Assembly (NCBI GenBank): GCA_041658185.1 | Contig: JBBAAR010000009.1 | Location: forward strand, 70,754 to 134,753 | Length of the DNA stretch: 64,000 nucleotides | Source: UBA8919 sp041658185 | GTDB taxonomy: Bacteria > Elusimicrobiota > UBA8919 | Direction of reading: 5' to 3' | In this document: positions 21,218 to 30,505 of the stretch, in pieces | Layout: each line of letters begins with the position of its first letter | Position numbering within the stretch: position 1 is the stretch's first letter | Notes under the pieces: generated by a model | The model's input: the letters and a program-made list of their open reading frames with translations, nothing else | The model's database searches: none | What the model was told of the DNA's origin: nothing | Position numbers and translations under genes: made by a program

Positions 21218-23287
21218 ATGAAAAAGTTTTTTTTGCTCGGTTTAATTCTTGTATCGTCGGTATTTCTTTACGCCGCAGGACTGCGGCTTGGAATGACCGG
21301 CGCGGTAAAGGAAAAGGTAAAGGAACTGGATGAAAAAGTGAGAGAGAAAAAGGCGGCAACATCGGCATCATTCGCACCGGCAGACCTTACCGCAGTAGTT
21401 GTTTCTTCGGTCCAGATAAACTTGTCATGGACAGAAAGTGTTGTCGTAACCGGGTTCAAGATAGAAAGAAGCCCTGATAATACAACTTTTACCCAGATAG
21501 CATCAGTTACACCAAAAAGTTACAGCGACACCGGATTAACCGCCGCTACGACATACTGGTATAGAGTAAGAGCGTATAACAGCGACGGTAATTCCGCCTA
21601 TTCAAATGTCGCTTCCACGAGAACCTCGCTTGTTCCGGCATTTGTCACGGGCTTTGCAGCAGCAGGTGCTCCGATAATAGGGTATGCCTACTTAAAAGAC
21701 AGTTCACCGTATCCTGCTATTACAAAGGGACCGACTGCAATAGCCATTGACGGTAAATTTTCCTTTGATGTTACGGGCTTAACCCCTCCGTTTTATCTTC
21801 GTGCAGATGGTGCAGTGGGCGGTAACAGTTACGACCTGTATTCCTGTGCCACAGGCGCCGGCACCGCCAATATCAACCCGCTGTCAAGTGTGGCTGTTGC
21901 AGCCGCAGCAGGCGTCACCAACCCTGCAAGCGTGTATGCCAATTCATCCCTCACTCCCATAACGCAGACCAACCTTGATAAGGCGATAGCGGATATTCAG
22001 AACATGCTAAAACCCTTACTTGACGCTTACAATGCCAATATCAATCCGATTACGGGCGCCTATGCAGCCAATCGTACAGGGCTTGACGCTGTTTTTGATG
22101 TGGTAAAAGTGACGCTCAGTACGGGCACAGGTGCGGTAACGGTCACGGATAAAACAACCAACACGCAGATCGCTTCGGCGCTCACAACGGCTCTAACAAC
22201 TCCGACCGACACTCTTACAACAGGAGAGGTTCCTGCAACTACAATTATAACAGACCTTGATGCAATAGCGGTAATGCTTTCTAATTTTGTCACTGTTATA
22301 AACAAAGGGCTTAATTTAACTGCCGCTGATTTGGAGCCGTTTTATGCATCAACATCAATATATGGACTTAATGATGGATGGAATAGAACTCAAGATATAA
22401 ATGAATCGGTATCAAATAGTCCGACATCAAGGGGGAACAGTATCACTTCTATAACTAATCTGAATATTGAAGAAAAAATAGGCGGTGATTATAAAATAGC
22501 CGCTCTTTTCCATTTCTCGGATGGTTCTTTTGGTGCTCCGGACGATGGTTTCTGGGTCACTAAAGAAAATAACTCCTGGAAGACGAAGGGTAACGGGTTT
22601 AAATTGGACTTAGATATAGACTTTGAAACCCACAAACGGCTCAAGGCGGATGGTTCTGTACAGATTTATAGCGGGATAAATTGCTGGGCCGAAGATGACG
22701 GGAATTTTAATATTCAATCAGCCACCATCACAGGTCCCGGACTTCCTGCAGACGGAATAATCATCCGCAAGCCGCAAAATGAACCGACGGATTTGTCTCT
22801 TGACCCCGCATACCAGACAACCGGGGTGAACAGTGAATTATATGTGATGTCCGATGCGGTCATATCCGCAATCCCTGACAATGCCCTTTATACAATAAAG
22901 GTTTATGACTCATCCGGAACTCTTGTTGAGACGAGGACTGTAACACTTCCTAAGAGGCCGTTTATGAGTACTGAACTTACAGCCGCACACTTTCCGACAT
23001 TTGGCATAACATCCCATGCACTTTCTGCGGCGAACATCGGAGGCACGCTCACATTTAGTTATGCAAAGCCGACAGCATCTTACACAACAGCCGAGATGTA
23101 TTCCGGATTATCTTATTATGATGGTTCAGGTAACCGAGCCGAGTATAGGAAGGATCTATTGCTTAATCAGACCTCGGCAAGTATAATTAACGGAGCGCCA
23201 GCATGGACGCCTGTGGGGGCACATTTTGAGATTTCAGTAGACGATTCATTCCGGAGACAGATAGAAGTTGAATGGGATTTTCAGTAA
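21218..23287 (+). CDS. secreted FN3-domain protein
   Basis: A 689-residue exported protein. Signal peptide at about 1-20 (ending L-Y-A-A-G), a short charged helical stretch (K-E-K-V-K-E-L-D-E-K-V), and one fibronectin type III domain (about 55-140, with I-N-L-S-W-T, Y-W-Y-R-V-R-A-Y-N). A long Ala/Thr-rich region without recognised domains (about 150-375) follows, then a beta-rich C-terminal half (about 390-689). GGAGG precedes the ATG. No sorting domain is evident. Probably a surface or extracellular protein of unknown role. Confidence 0.75.
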   Translation: MKKFFLLGLILVSSVFLYAAGLRLGMTGAVKEKVKELDEKVREKKAATSASFAPADLTAVVVSSVQINLSWTESVVVTGFKIERSPDNTTFTQIASVTPKSYSDTGLTAATTYWYRVRAYNSDGNSAYSNVASTRTSLVPAFVTGFAAAGAPIIGYAYLKDSSPYPAITKGPTAIAIDGKFSFDVTGLTPPFYLRADGAVGGNSYDLYSCATGAGTANINPLSSVAVAAAAGVTNPASVYANSSLTPITQTNLDKAIADIQNMLKPLLDAYNANINPITGAYAANRTGLDAVFDVVKVTLSTGTGAVTVTDKTTNTQIASALTTALTTPTDTLTTGEVPATTIITDLDAIAVMLSNFVTVINKGLNLTAADLEPFYASTSIYGLNDGWNRTQDINESVSNSPTSRGNSITSITNLNIEEKIGGDYKIAALFHFSDGSFGAPDDGFWVTKENNSWKTKGNGFKLDLDIDFETHKRLKADGSVQIYSGINCWAEDDGNFNIQSATITGPGLPADGIIIRKPQNEPTDLSLDPAYQTTGVNSELYVMSDAVISAIPDNALYTIKVYDSSGTLVETRTVTLPKRPFMSTELTAAHFPTFGITSHALSAANIGGTLTFSYAKPTASYTTAEMYSGLSYYDGSGNRAEYRKDLLLNQTSASIINGAPAWTPVGAHFEISVDDSFRRQIEVEWDFQ

Positions 23288-23474
23288 TAAATCGGGGATG
23301 GTTTTGGTTTTCCCTGAAGGGACTTCCTATGGTCGCTGCCGGTGATATTTCCGGTATGTTCATAAATCCTTAACGGATATTTGTAGTTGCAGGGCTTTGT
23401 AGGGCAGGGCTTTAGCCCTGCAATATATGACTTGCGATAATCAAGCAACCCTGAAGGGTTGCCCTACACTGTCT
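23288..23474. repeat. mixed short repeats before trpB
   Basis: This non-coding stretch holds a CCCTGAAGGG hairpin with GACTTCC and GGTCGCTGCC (23310-23340), related to sequence that encodes the CoaX C-terminus (40132-40185). It also holds GTAGTTGCAGGGC-type hairpins (23385-23425) and a CAACCCTGAAGGGTTG hairpin (23447-23462). No gene is seen. Confidence 0.6.
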
Positions 23475-23557
23475 AAAAAGCGGCTTGCCCTGTTAGAAGT
23501 AGCACATCGTGATACGATACTTCTAACAGGGCTTGTTATCAACAGGCCGCTTTTTTT
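23475..23557 (+). terminator. large bipartite terminator with internal CCCTGTTAG inverted repeat
   Basis: Outer arms AAAAAGCGGC (23475-23484) and GCCGCTTTTT (23546-23555) enclose a perfect 14-bp inverted repeat (23488-23501 with 23518-23531). A T7 run follows. It separates the FN3 gene from trpB. The inner repeat resembles the CCCTGTTA element after dnaE (57102-57149), which suggests a mobile hairpin lodged in a terminator. Confidence 0.8.
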
Positions 23558-23558
23558 A

Positions 23559-23586
23559 TTGCAATTTTTTAGTTTTTTAGTAAAAT
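23559..23586 (+). promoter_or_regulatory. trpB promoter
   Basis: TTGCAA (23559-23564) and TAAAAT (23581-23586) with a 16-bp spacer. The ATG at 23596 lies 10 nt beyond the -10, so the trpB transcript would have almost no leader; no ribosome-binding site is present. Confidence 0.65.
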
Positions 23587-23595
23587 ATAACTATT

Positions 23596-24759
23596 ATGTT
23601 ACCTGATAAAAACGGATATTACGGACAGTTCGGCGGAAGGTTCGTTCCCGAGACATTGATGTCGGCTATTTTTGAATTAGAAAATTTTTATAAAAAAGTA
23701 AAATTAGATAAAAATTTCAAGCGGGAATTTTCTTTTTATCTCACAAATTACGCCGGCAGACCTACGCCGCTTTACTTCGCAAAAAATCTTTCCCGGAAAT
23801 TCGGCTCAAAAATTTATCTCAAAAGAGAGGATTTATGTCATACCGGTTCGCATAAAATTAACAACGCACTCGGCCAGGCGCTGCTTGCTAAAAAAATGGG
23901 AAAAACCAGAATTATTGCTGAAACAGGTGCCGGACAGCACGGCGTGGCAGTTGCAACCGTCTGCGCACTTTTCGGGATAAAATGCGATGTTTATATGGGT
24001 GATGCGGACATAAAAAGGCAGTCATTAAATGTTTTCAGAATGAAACTTTTGGGTGCGAATGTAATACCTGTTCACTCGGGTAGTTGCACCCTTAAGGATG
24101 CCATAAACGAGGCAATGCGTGATTGGGTGACGAATGTAAAAACGACATATTATCTTATTGGCTCCTGTGTCGGACCCCATCCTTATCCGCTCATTGTCCG
24201 TGATTTTCAGTCGGTAATCGGTAAAGAAGCACGAAAACAAATTTTAGAAGTTGAAAAAAAACTACCGGATTATTTAGTCGCCTGCGTCGGAGGAGGAAGC
24301 AACTCAATCGGACTTTTCCATCCGTTTTATAATGATAAAAGTGTGAAATTCATCGGGGTTGAAGCGGGCGGTCTGGGTTTATTGTCGGGAAAACATTCGG
24401 CATCTATAGAATGCGGAAAAATCGGAGTTCTCCACGGAACAAAAACTTTTATTTTGCAGGATAAAAACGGCCAGATTTTACCGACGCATTCCGTCTCGGC
24501 AGGACTTGATTATCCCGGTGTCGGCCCCGAGCATTCATTTTACAAACAAACGGGCAGGGCAAGTTATGTTTCGGTTACAGATTGTGAGGCGATTGACGGA
24601 TTTAAGTTGTTATCCGAGAGTGAAGGAATTATTCCCGCATTGGAATCGGCGCATGCAATCGCTTATCTTACAAAGATGGCAATGAAACTTAAAAATAAAA
24701 TTGTTATCGTCTGTCTTTCAGGTCGAGGCGATAAGGACATTGACATAACACATAAATGA
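23596..24759 (+). CDS. trpB: tryptophan synthase beta chain
   Basis: The 387-residue PLP enzyme that joins indole and serine to make tryptophan. The Schiff-base lysine is K87 in H-T-G-S-H-K-I-N, the same number as in E. coli. E-T-G-A-G-Q-H-G-V and the G-G-G-S-N phosphate-binding loop are intact. It overlaps trpA by 4 nt. No other trp genes occur in the window. Length and motifs are those of TrpB1, the form that works with TrpA. Confidence 0.97.
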   Translation: MLPDKNGYYGQFGGRFVPETLMSAIFELENFYKKVKLDKNFKREFSFYLTNYAGRPTPLYFAKNLSRKFGSKIYLKREDLCHTGSHKINNALGQALLAKKMGKTRIIAETGAGQHGVAVATVCALFGIKCDVYMGDADIKRQSLNVFRMKLLGANVIPVHSGSCTLKDAINEAMRDWVTNVKTTYYLIGSCVGPHPYPLIVRDFQSVIGKEARKQILEVEKKLPDYLVACVGGGSNSIGLFHPFYNDKSVKFIGVEAGGLGLLSGKHSASIECGKIGVLHGTKTFILQDKNGQILPTHSVSAGLDYPGVGPEHSFYKQTGRASYVSVTDCEAIDGFKLLSESEGIIPALESAHAIAYLTKMAMKLKNKIVIVCLSGRGDKDIDITHK

Positions 24760-25544
24760 CAAGAATAGAAAAACTGCTTACTGAATTAAAAAGAAAAAAC
24801 AAAAAAGCTCTGGTTGTTTTTTTAACGGCCGGTTACCCGGATATAAAAACGACCGAAAAAATTATTTTAGACATCGAAAAGTATGCCGATATAATTGAAC
24901 TGGGGATTCCGTTTTCCGATCCGATTGCCGACGGAGCGACAATTCAATACTCATCGCAAAAATCGCTTGAAAAAAAAATAAATCTCAAAAAAATATTTTC
25001 AATTGTAAAAAATATAAGAAAAAAAACGGATATCCCGATTGTTCTGATGGGCTACTTAAATCCGATTTACAATTTCGGTTTGGAAAGGTTTTATAATATC
25101 GCAGAGAAAACAGGCGTAGACGGTGTAATAATCCCGGATTTATCAAACGAGGACAGCGGCATCCCGCGAGGCGGGATAAAAAAGTTGGCAAAAACTTACA
25201 ATATCGCTTTCATTCCGTTTATTGCACTTACTACGGAAAACCACCGTGCAAAAAAAATCGCTGAATCATCAACCGGATTTGTATATATAACGGCGGTTAC
25301 AGGCATAACCGGTGCAAGAAAAGATGTATCTAATGATTTAATTCCATATTTAACAATGATGCGTAAAGAAACAAAAACGCCGCTATTGGTTGGTTTTGGA
25401 ATATCTAAGCCGGAACATATAAAGAAATTAAAAAATTACTGTGATGGTTTTATCGTCGGAAGCGCTGTAATTGAACTAATCCGACAAAAAAAATCAGTTG
25501 AAAGTTTTATAAAGCAGTTAAAAAAATCCATCAATAATTTTTAA
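24756..25544 (+). CDS. trpA: tryptophan synthase alpha chain
   Basis: The 262-residue TIM-barrel subunit that cleaves indole-3-glycerol phosphate to indole for TrpB. The E-L-G-I-P-F-S-D-P-I-A-D-G segment with catalytic Glu and Asp, the P-D-L-S-N-E-D loop, and G-F-G-I-S-K-P-E-H near the C-terminus are present. ATGA overlap with trpB gives translational coupling. Confidence 0.96.
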   Translation: MTRIEKLLTELKRKNKKALVVFLTAGYPDIKTTEKIILDIEKYADIIELGIPFSDPIADGATIQYSSQKSLEKKINLKKIFSIVKNIRKKTDIPIVLMGYLNPIYNFGLERFYNIAEKTGVDGVIIPDLSNEDSGIPRGGIKKLAKTYNIAFIPFIALTTENHRAKKIAESSTGFVYITAVTGITGARKDVSNDLIPYLTMMRKETKTPLLVGFGISKPEHIKKLKNYCDGFIVGSAVIELIRQKKSVESFIKQLKKSINNF

Positions 25545-25579
25545 TTTTACATTTTTAATTGCTCTTATTGGAGGTATTT

Positions 25580-26395
25580 ATGCCGGTGGAAGAGCCGAAT
25601 GGCAAAGTGTCAGTTCCCGACGGTCTCTGGAAAAAATGTGACAGTTGTCATAATATAATTTACAATAAAGAACTTGAAAAAAATTTTTTTGTATGTCCGA
25701 AATGCGGTTATTATTTTCGTCTTACATCAAAAGAACGGATAAAACAGATTTTGGATGAAAACAGTTTTAATGAAATGTCCGCTGATTTACAGTCAACCGA
25801 CCCGTTATCATTTAGTGATACTCAAAAGTATTCTTCAAAAATAAAACATGCTAAAAACAAAACAAAACTTAACGATGCGGTTATTACAGGTTTTGGTAAA
25901 ATAGACGGCAAAGATGCTATAATATGTATTATGGATTTTGATTTTATGGGCGGTAGCATGGGAAGCGTAGTCGGTGAAAAAATAACCCGGTCGGTTGAAA
26001 CGGCAGTTGAAAAAAAACTACCGCTTATAATTGTTTCATCTTCCGGCGGTGCAAGAATGCAGGAAGGGATGTTTTCTCTGATGCAGATGGCAAAAACAGC
26101 CGCGGCGATTGCAAAACTATCAGAAGTAAAACTTCCATTTATTTCCGTTTTAACCCATCCTGTAACGGGCGGTGTTGCGGCTTCTTTTGCAATGTTGGGT
26201 GATGTAATTATCGCCGAACCGAAAGCACTTATCGGTTTTGCGGGTCCGCGCGTTATTGAGCAAACAATCAAACAAAAACTTCCCGACGATTTTCAGTTAT
26301 CGGAATTTCTTTTATCACACGGTCAGATTGACATAATCACCGAAAGAAAAGAACTGAAAAATACGATTTCAGAAATCGTTGATTTGTTGGTATGA
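25580..26395 (+). CDS. accD: acetyl-CoA carboxylase carboxyltransferase subunit beta
   Basis: The 271-residue beta subunit of the carboxyltransferase that makes malonyl-CoA for fatty-acid synthesis. N-terminal zinc ribbon C20-x2-C23...C39-x2-C42; the crotonase-like core has S-S-G-G-A-R-M-Q-E and P-V-T-G-G-V-A-A-S-F. ATG 25580 is chosen because GGAGG lies at 25570-25574. Its partner accA is 33 kb away at 59126. The stop overlaps the folC start. Confidence 0.96.
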   Translation: MPVEEPNGKVSVPDGLWKKCDSCHNIIYNKELEKNFFVCPKCGYYFRLTSKERIKQILDENSFNEMSADLQSTDPLSFSDTQKYSSKIKHAKNKTKLNDAVITGFGKIDGKDAIICIMDFDFMGGSMGSVVGEKITRSVETAVEKKLPLIIVSSSGGARMQEGMFSLMQMAKTAAAIAKLSEVKLPFISVLTHPVTGGVAASFAMLGDVIIAEPKALIGFAGPRVIEQTIKQKLPDDFQLSEFLLSHGQIDIITERKELKNTISEIVDLLV

Positions 26396-27588
26396 AATAC
26401 GAACAAGCATTGAAGTATGTAGAAAATCTTGGCGAGTTCTCATATGATTTTGACTTGACACGCATCAGAAATTTTTTGGAAAAATTGGGAAATCCGCAGG
26501 ATAAAATTAAAATTATACACGTTGCCGGCACGAACGGCAAGGGCTCCGTCTGTGCGTATATTTCAACAGTTTTACAAAAAGCGGGCTATAAGGTCGGGCT
26601 TTACACATCACCTCATCTTTTGGATATACGAGAACGGCTTCAGATAAACCGCAAAAAAATTCCCAGAAAATATTTTACCGAATTCGTTACCAATTACTCA
26701 GCACTAATTAACCGCTATTCACTTACTTACTTCGAACTTTTAACAGCGATGGCTTTCTGGTATTTTGAGAGGGAAAGAGTTGATTTTGCGGTAATTGAGG
26801 TTGGTTTGGGCGGGCGGTTGGATGCAACAAATGTTATAAAAAACCCGTTGGTTTCCGTAATTACAAATATATCTTTGGAGCACACTCAATATCTTGGAAA
26901 TACCGTCTCAAAAATTGCAAGAGAAAAAGCGGGAATTATAAAAAGTAACGGTTTTGTTGTAACGGGCACATCCGGAATTGCATTGCAAACAATAGAAAAA
27001 ATCGCAAAAATAAAGAAAGCACGGGTTATAGTTAGCAAAAAGCAAAAGAATTACGAGACATCACTTTTTGGCATTCATCAGAAACAAAATGCCAATCTGG
27101 CTATGGGAGTTTGCCGGTTGTTAGACATTCCCGAAAAATATATTATTGACGGCTTACAAAATACCGTCTGGCCGGCAAGATTTGAGATTAAACATCTTAC
27201 ATCTTACGGTTCACAGATTACAGTTATTTCAGATTGTGCCCATAATCCGACAGGAATAGCGGCGCTTAAAAATTCGGTTGAAAAGTATTTTAAGAAGAAT
27301 ATAAATTTTGTATTCGGGGTTTTATCAGATAAGGACTATAAAGAAATGATAAAAATAATATCATCTGTCGCTAAAAATGTTTTTATTTCAGCACCGAAGA
27401 ACGAAAGAGCGTTAAGCGTTGAAATCACAAAAAAAGAATTTGCAAAACACGTATCTTGTAAAAATATATTTGTTTTTGACGATATAAAAAATGCGGTTAA
27501 ATCTGCAATAAAAAAATCTGAAGATTTTTGCGTAACGGGGTCGGTTTATACGGTAGCGGAGGCAATGAAATGTTTAACGGTCAGATAA
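26392..27588 (+). CDS. folC: folylpolyglutamate synthase / dihydrofolate synthase
   Basis: A 398-residue Mur-ligase-family enzyme that adds glutamate to (dihydro)folates. ATP-binding P-loop A-G-T-N-G-K-G-S near residue 45; S-P-H-L motif; E-V-G-L-G-G-R-L-D-A-T-N; C-terminal D-C-A-H-N-P-x-G. A micro-repeat (CATCTTA, CATCTTACGGTTCACA; 27191-27216) encodes part of the linker before the C-terminal domain. It follows accD, the usual accD-folC pairing of many bacteria. Its 3' end overlaps the next gene. Confidence 0.94.
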   Translation: MKYEQALKYVENLGEFSYDFDLTRIRNFLEKLGNPQDKIKIIHVAGTNGKGSVCAYISTVLQKAGYKVGLYTSPHLLDIRERLQINRKKIPRKYFTEFVTNYSALINRYSLTYFELLTAMAFWYFERERVDFAVIEVGLGGRLDATNVIKNPLVSVITNISLEHTQYLGNTVSKIAREKAGIIKSNGFVVTGTSGIALQTIEKIAKIKKARVIVSKKQKNYETSLFGIHQKQNANLAMGVCRLLDIPEKYIIDGLQNTVWPARFEIKHLTSYGSQITVISDCAHNPTGIAALKNSVEKYFKKNINFVFGVLSDKDYKEMIKIISSVAKNVFISAPKNERALSVEITKKEFAKHVSCKNIFVFDDIKNAVKSAIKKSEDFCVTGSVYTVAEAMKCLTVR

Positions 27589-28472
27589 AAAAAGATTTTG
27601 TTTGCGGGATAGATATCGGCGGAACAAAAATTCTTATTACGAAAATTTCCAAAACCGGGATTTTGAAAAGAAGTATTATGCTTCCGATGTCAGACGGTAA
27701 TTATAAAAAAGTTTTAGAAAAAATAATTACCGGAGTAAAAAAAATTGGAAATATTTCTGCTGCCGGTATTAGCATCGCGGGTGATGTTGACAGTAAAAAC
27801 GGTATTTTAAGATACTCGCCCAATCTTCCTAAATGGAAAAATGTCAAATTAAAAAAATACTTTGAAAAGGAATTAAATGTCTCGACAGTTGTTGATAATG
27901 ACGCTAACTGTGCCGCTTACGGTTCTTATACTATTGACGGAGAAAGAAAATATAAAAATTTTATTACCGTAACGCTCGGCACGGGTGTCGGCGGCGGAAT
28001 AATAATTGACGGCAAACTTTACAGGGGTTCAACCGGCTCTGCCGGAGAAATCGGACACATAACCATAAATCCCGATGGCCCGAAATGCAGCTGTGGAAAT
28101 CGCGGCTGCCTTGAAACGTATATCGGAACAAAAGGCATAATTAAAACGGCAACCAAACTGGGATTAAAAAATATAACGCCGGCAATAATCGCATATAAAG
28201 CAAGGAAAGGCAACAGGCAGGCACTTAAAGTTTATAAAAAATTTTCCGAATATCTGGCCGTCGGCATCGGCAGTTTAATCAATATTTTTAATCCTGATAT
28301 GATAACATTTTCCGGCGGTGTTTCAAACAACTGGGACTTAATTGAAAAAAGATTTTTAGATGAACTTAAAAAACGGGCATTCAAAACCCCGCTTGAACAT
28401 GTAAAAATAATAAAATCTAAAAATCCCGAAAATCTCGGAGCAATCGGGGCTGCATTTTTATCAAAAAAATAA
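27570..28472 (+). CDS. ROK-family sugar kinase (probable glucokinase)
   Basis: A 300-residue ROK kinase. The phosphate-1 motif D-I-G-G-T-K is near residue 15; D-N-D-A-N-C-A-A-Y contains the catalytic Asp; G-T-G-V-G-G-G; and the zinc-binding C-S-C-G-N-R-G-C-L-E. The G-E-I-G-H zinc histidine is present. ATG 27570 has GGAGG at 27558-27562 and overlaps folC by 19 nt. Substrate (glucose, N-acetylmannosamine or other) cannot be set from sequence alone. No DNA-binding domain, so not a NagC-type regulator. Confidence 0.88.
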   Translation: MFNGQIKKDFVCGIDIGGTKILITKISKTGILKRSIMLPMSDGNYKKVLEKIITGVKKIGNISAAGISIAGDVDSKNGILRYSPNLPKWKNVKLKKYFEKELNVSTVVDNDANCAAYGSYTIDGERKYKNFITVTLGTGVGGGIIIDGKLYRGSTGSAGEIGHITINPDGPKCSCGNRGCLETYIGTKGIIKTATKLGLKNITPAIIAYKARKGNRQALKVYKKFSEYLAVGIGSLINIFNPDMITFSGGVSNNWDLIEKRFLDELKKRAFKTPLEHVKIIKSKNPENLGAIGAAFLSKK

Positions 28473-28486
28473 GTCATATTTTTTGT

Positions 28487-28535
28487 GCTATTCAACTACT
28501 TCCGTAGTTGCGAAAGTACGCAAGTAGTTTTAATT
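28487..28535. repeat. CAACTACTTCCGTAGTTG hairpin element
   Basis: A CAACTAC/GTAGTTG hairpin followed by a second imperfect copy (GAAAGTACGCAAGTAG). It belongs to the TAGTTGCC dispersed family and fills the gap before the LptD-like gene. Confidence 0.65.
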
Positions 28536-28557
28536 TTACCGACTGGAAAGTATACAA

Positions 28558-30444
28558 ATGAATACTAAATTTTACGGCTTTTCCTTACTTATTACTTCTT
28601 ACTTATTACTTCTTACTCATCTTTACTGCGAACAGGAAATCAATATCACCTCCGACAAAATGGAGTATGATAAGGTGAACAGTAAATCTGTTTTTACAGG
28701 TAATGTAAAATTAAAAGCTGGCGATGTCTCGTTAAGTTGCGATACTGCCGAAATGGATATAATTAAGAAAGACATCTATCTTGAAAAAGTTTTTTTTACA
28801 TCGTGCAATCTTGAAAACCCGCACTATCAGCATTACGCAAAAAGGGTTCACTTAATTTTAGAAAAAGAAATAACTGCAAAAAATGTGGTTTTTTACGTTG
28901 ACGATATCCCGTCGGGTGCTCTCCCGTATTATTACAAATCGCTTCGTGAGAAAAAACTGAAAATAGATTTCAAGCACGGGTACAACCAGAGCGAAGATTA
29001 TTTCTCAAGAGGTTTTATCGGATATAAATTTTCAGAACAGTTTTTCAGCAAAATTTATCTGGATTATTATTCTTATAAGGGGTGGGGATACGGGATTGAG
29101 GAAATTTATAATGTCGGCTCTAAAATGCAAGGCAGTGTATATGGTTATCACATATGGGAACATGATACCAGAATAAGGCGATGGAATGCCCGTATTTATC
29201 ATCAACAGAATTTTACGGACACATGGTCAACGCAAATAAATTCAAACCTCGCCAGTGACGAGTCCTTTAATAATTTTTATACGCGCGATTGGATAAGGAT
29301 TTACCGAGATGTCAATTCATCGGTTGCTTTCACGAGAAACACGGGTATGTCAACAGGTCGTATTTTATTTTCCCGCCGTGATGTTTTCAACACAGACGAC
29401 AATAAATATCTTTTAACCGGAATGACCGTTCCGTCCGTATCTTACATAACCAATCAGATAAAAATAAGAAAACTTCCTCTTTATTACGAATTTTCGGCTA
29501 ATGGCGAGAAAACATGGATTAGAGAGGAAGATTTTTACAGAACAAACGCAAACAGTTCGTTAAAATTCACGAACCCGCTTCGTCTTACCAGAAAAATTAC
29601 TCTCACCTCGGCAGCGGGAGTAAAAACTTACTGGCAGGACCGGCTCAATAAAGAGGATATCAAAGATATTGATCGATGGACATACAATACCGACCTCAAT
29701 TTAGACATCCGCTCGTTAAATTTTCTTGACCATCAGTTCGGTTACTATTTTGAGCAGGAGCCGGACAAAAGACATGATGACTACCGCGGCGTTATAGCGG
29801 ATAAACTAAGAACAAAGCACTCGGCTTATATTGATAATTTAACGGTGCGGGTTTGGACGGGGCTTGATGTCCGGAAGTCATCATCATCCACACAATCATT
29901 TGATTTCAAACAACGGCTTGACGGCATCACATCTGAATTTGATTACTCCATTTATAATTTCCTGAACATTTATTACAGGAATGATTACAATGTTTTTTAC
30001 GAAAAACCTAACTCCGTCCAGTTAAATTCCGAACTGCGTCTCGGACCAGACCGTTTCGACAAAAGCAAGGAAAAAGCTTATCTGAAAAACGGTGTTTCAT
30101 ATAACCGCTCCACACCAAATCATCTGACATTTACCGGGGAGGTAGGGTTAAGACCGACGGCAAACTGGCAGGTCGCTTACAAAATGCAGTCATCTTTCAG
30201 TTATGATTTTACGGAACACAGAAACAATTTTAAGGATTACAGATATTACGAGCGGTCTGTAAATATTTATCGCGACCTTCACTGCTGGGAAGCAAACTTT
30301 TCATATCTTGACAGAGTGCCTCTCAAAGCCGGTGAAAGAAATTTTTACGAGTTTTGGTTTAATATCAGGATAAAATCGAATCTTAGTTACAAATCGGATA
30401 CAGCAGAATCGGAAAGAGAAAGAAAATGGTATCCGTGGCGGTAG
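28558..30444 (+). CDS. LptD-like LPS-assembly outer-membrane protein
   Basis: A 628-residue protein. The signal peptide (about 1-24) is encoded by TTATTAC/TTCTTAC heptamers. An LptA/OstA-like domain follows (about 28-110, I-N-I-T-S-D-K-M-E-Y, V-F-T-G-N-V-K-L), then T-S-C-N-L-E-N-P-H-Y and A-K-N-V-V-F-Y, the classic LptD transition. The rest is a large beta-barrel of aromatic-rich strands to residue 628. LptD inserts lipopolysaccharide in the outer leaflet, so this supports an LPS-bearing outer membrane. It is shorter than E. coli LptD (about 780). I am fairly sure of the family; an LptD paralogue is possible. Confidence 0.82.
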   Translation: MNTKFYGFSLLITSYLLLLTHLYCEQEINITSDKMEYDKVNSKSVFTGNVKLKAGDVSLSCDTAEMDIIKKDIYLEKVFFTSCNLENPHYQHYAKRVHLILEKEITAKNVVFYVDDIPSGALPYYYKSLREKKLKIDFKHGYNQSEDYFSRGFIGYKFSEQFFSKIYLDYYSYKGWGYGIEEIYNVGSKMQGSVYGYHIWEHDTRIRRWNARIYHQQNFTDTWSTQINSNLASDESFNNFYTRDWIRIYRDVNSSVAFTRNTGMSTGRILFSRRDVFNTDDNKYLLTGMTVPSVSYITNQIKIRKLPLYYEFSANGEKTWIREEDFYRTNANSSLKFTNPLRLTRKITLTSAAGVKTYWQDRLNKEDIKDIDRWTYNTDLNLDIRSLNFLDHQFGYYFEQEPDKRHDDYRGVIADKLRTKHSAYIDNLTVRVWTGLDVRKSSSSTQSFDFKQRLDGITSEFDYSIYNFLNIYYRNDYNVFYEKPNSVQLNSELRLGPDRFDKSKEKAYLKNGVSYNRSTPNHLTFTGEVGLRPTANWQVAYKMQSSFSYDFTEHRNNFKDYRYYERSVNIYRDLHCWEANFSYLDRVPLKAGERNFYEFWFNIRIKSNLSYKSDTAESERERKWYPWR

Positions 30445-30458
30445 TGTCAAAAAACACC

Positions 30459-30487
30459 TTGACATTTTAGGTAATTTGTGTTATAAA
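30459..30487 (+). promoter_or_regulatory. consensus promoter of the first pseudopilin cluster
   Basis: TTGACA (30459-30464) and TATAAA (30482-30487) with a 17-bp spacer, 18 nt before the start codon at 30506. Confidence 0.8.
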
Positions 30488-30505
30488 ACATACCGGGAAC
30501 TCAAT

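Noticed and set aside
23475..23595. trp leader-peptide attenuator or T-box before trpB
   Set aside because: No Trp-rich leader ORF or T-box sequence is visible; the hairpin ends upstream of a separate promoter and is best read as the terminator of the preceding gene.
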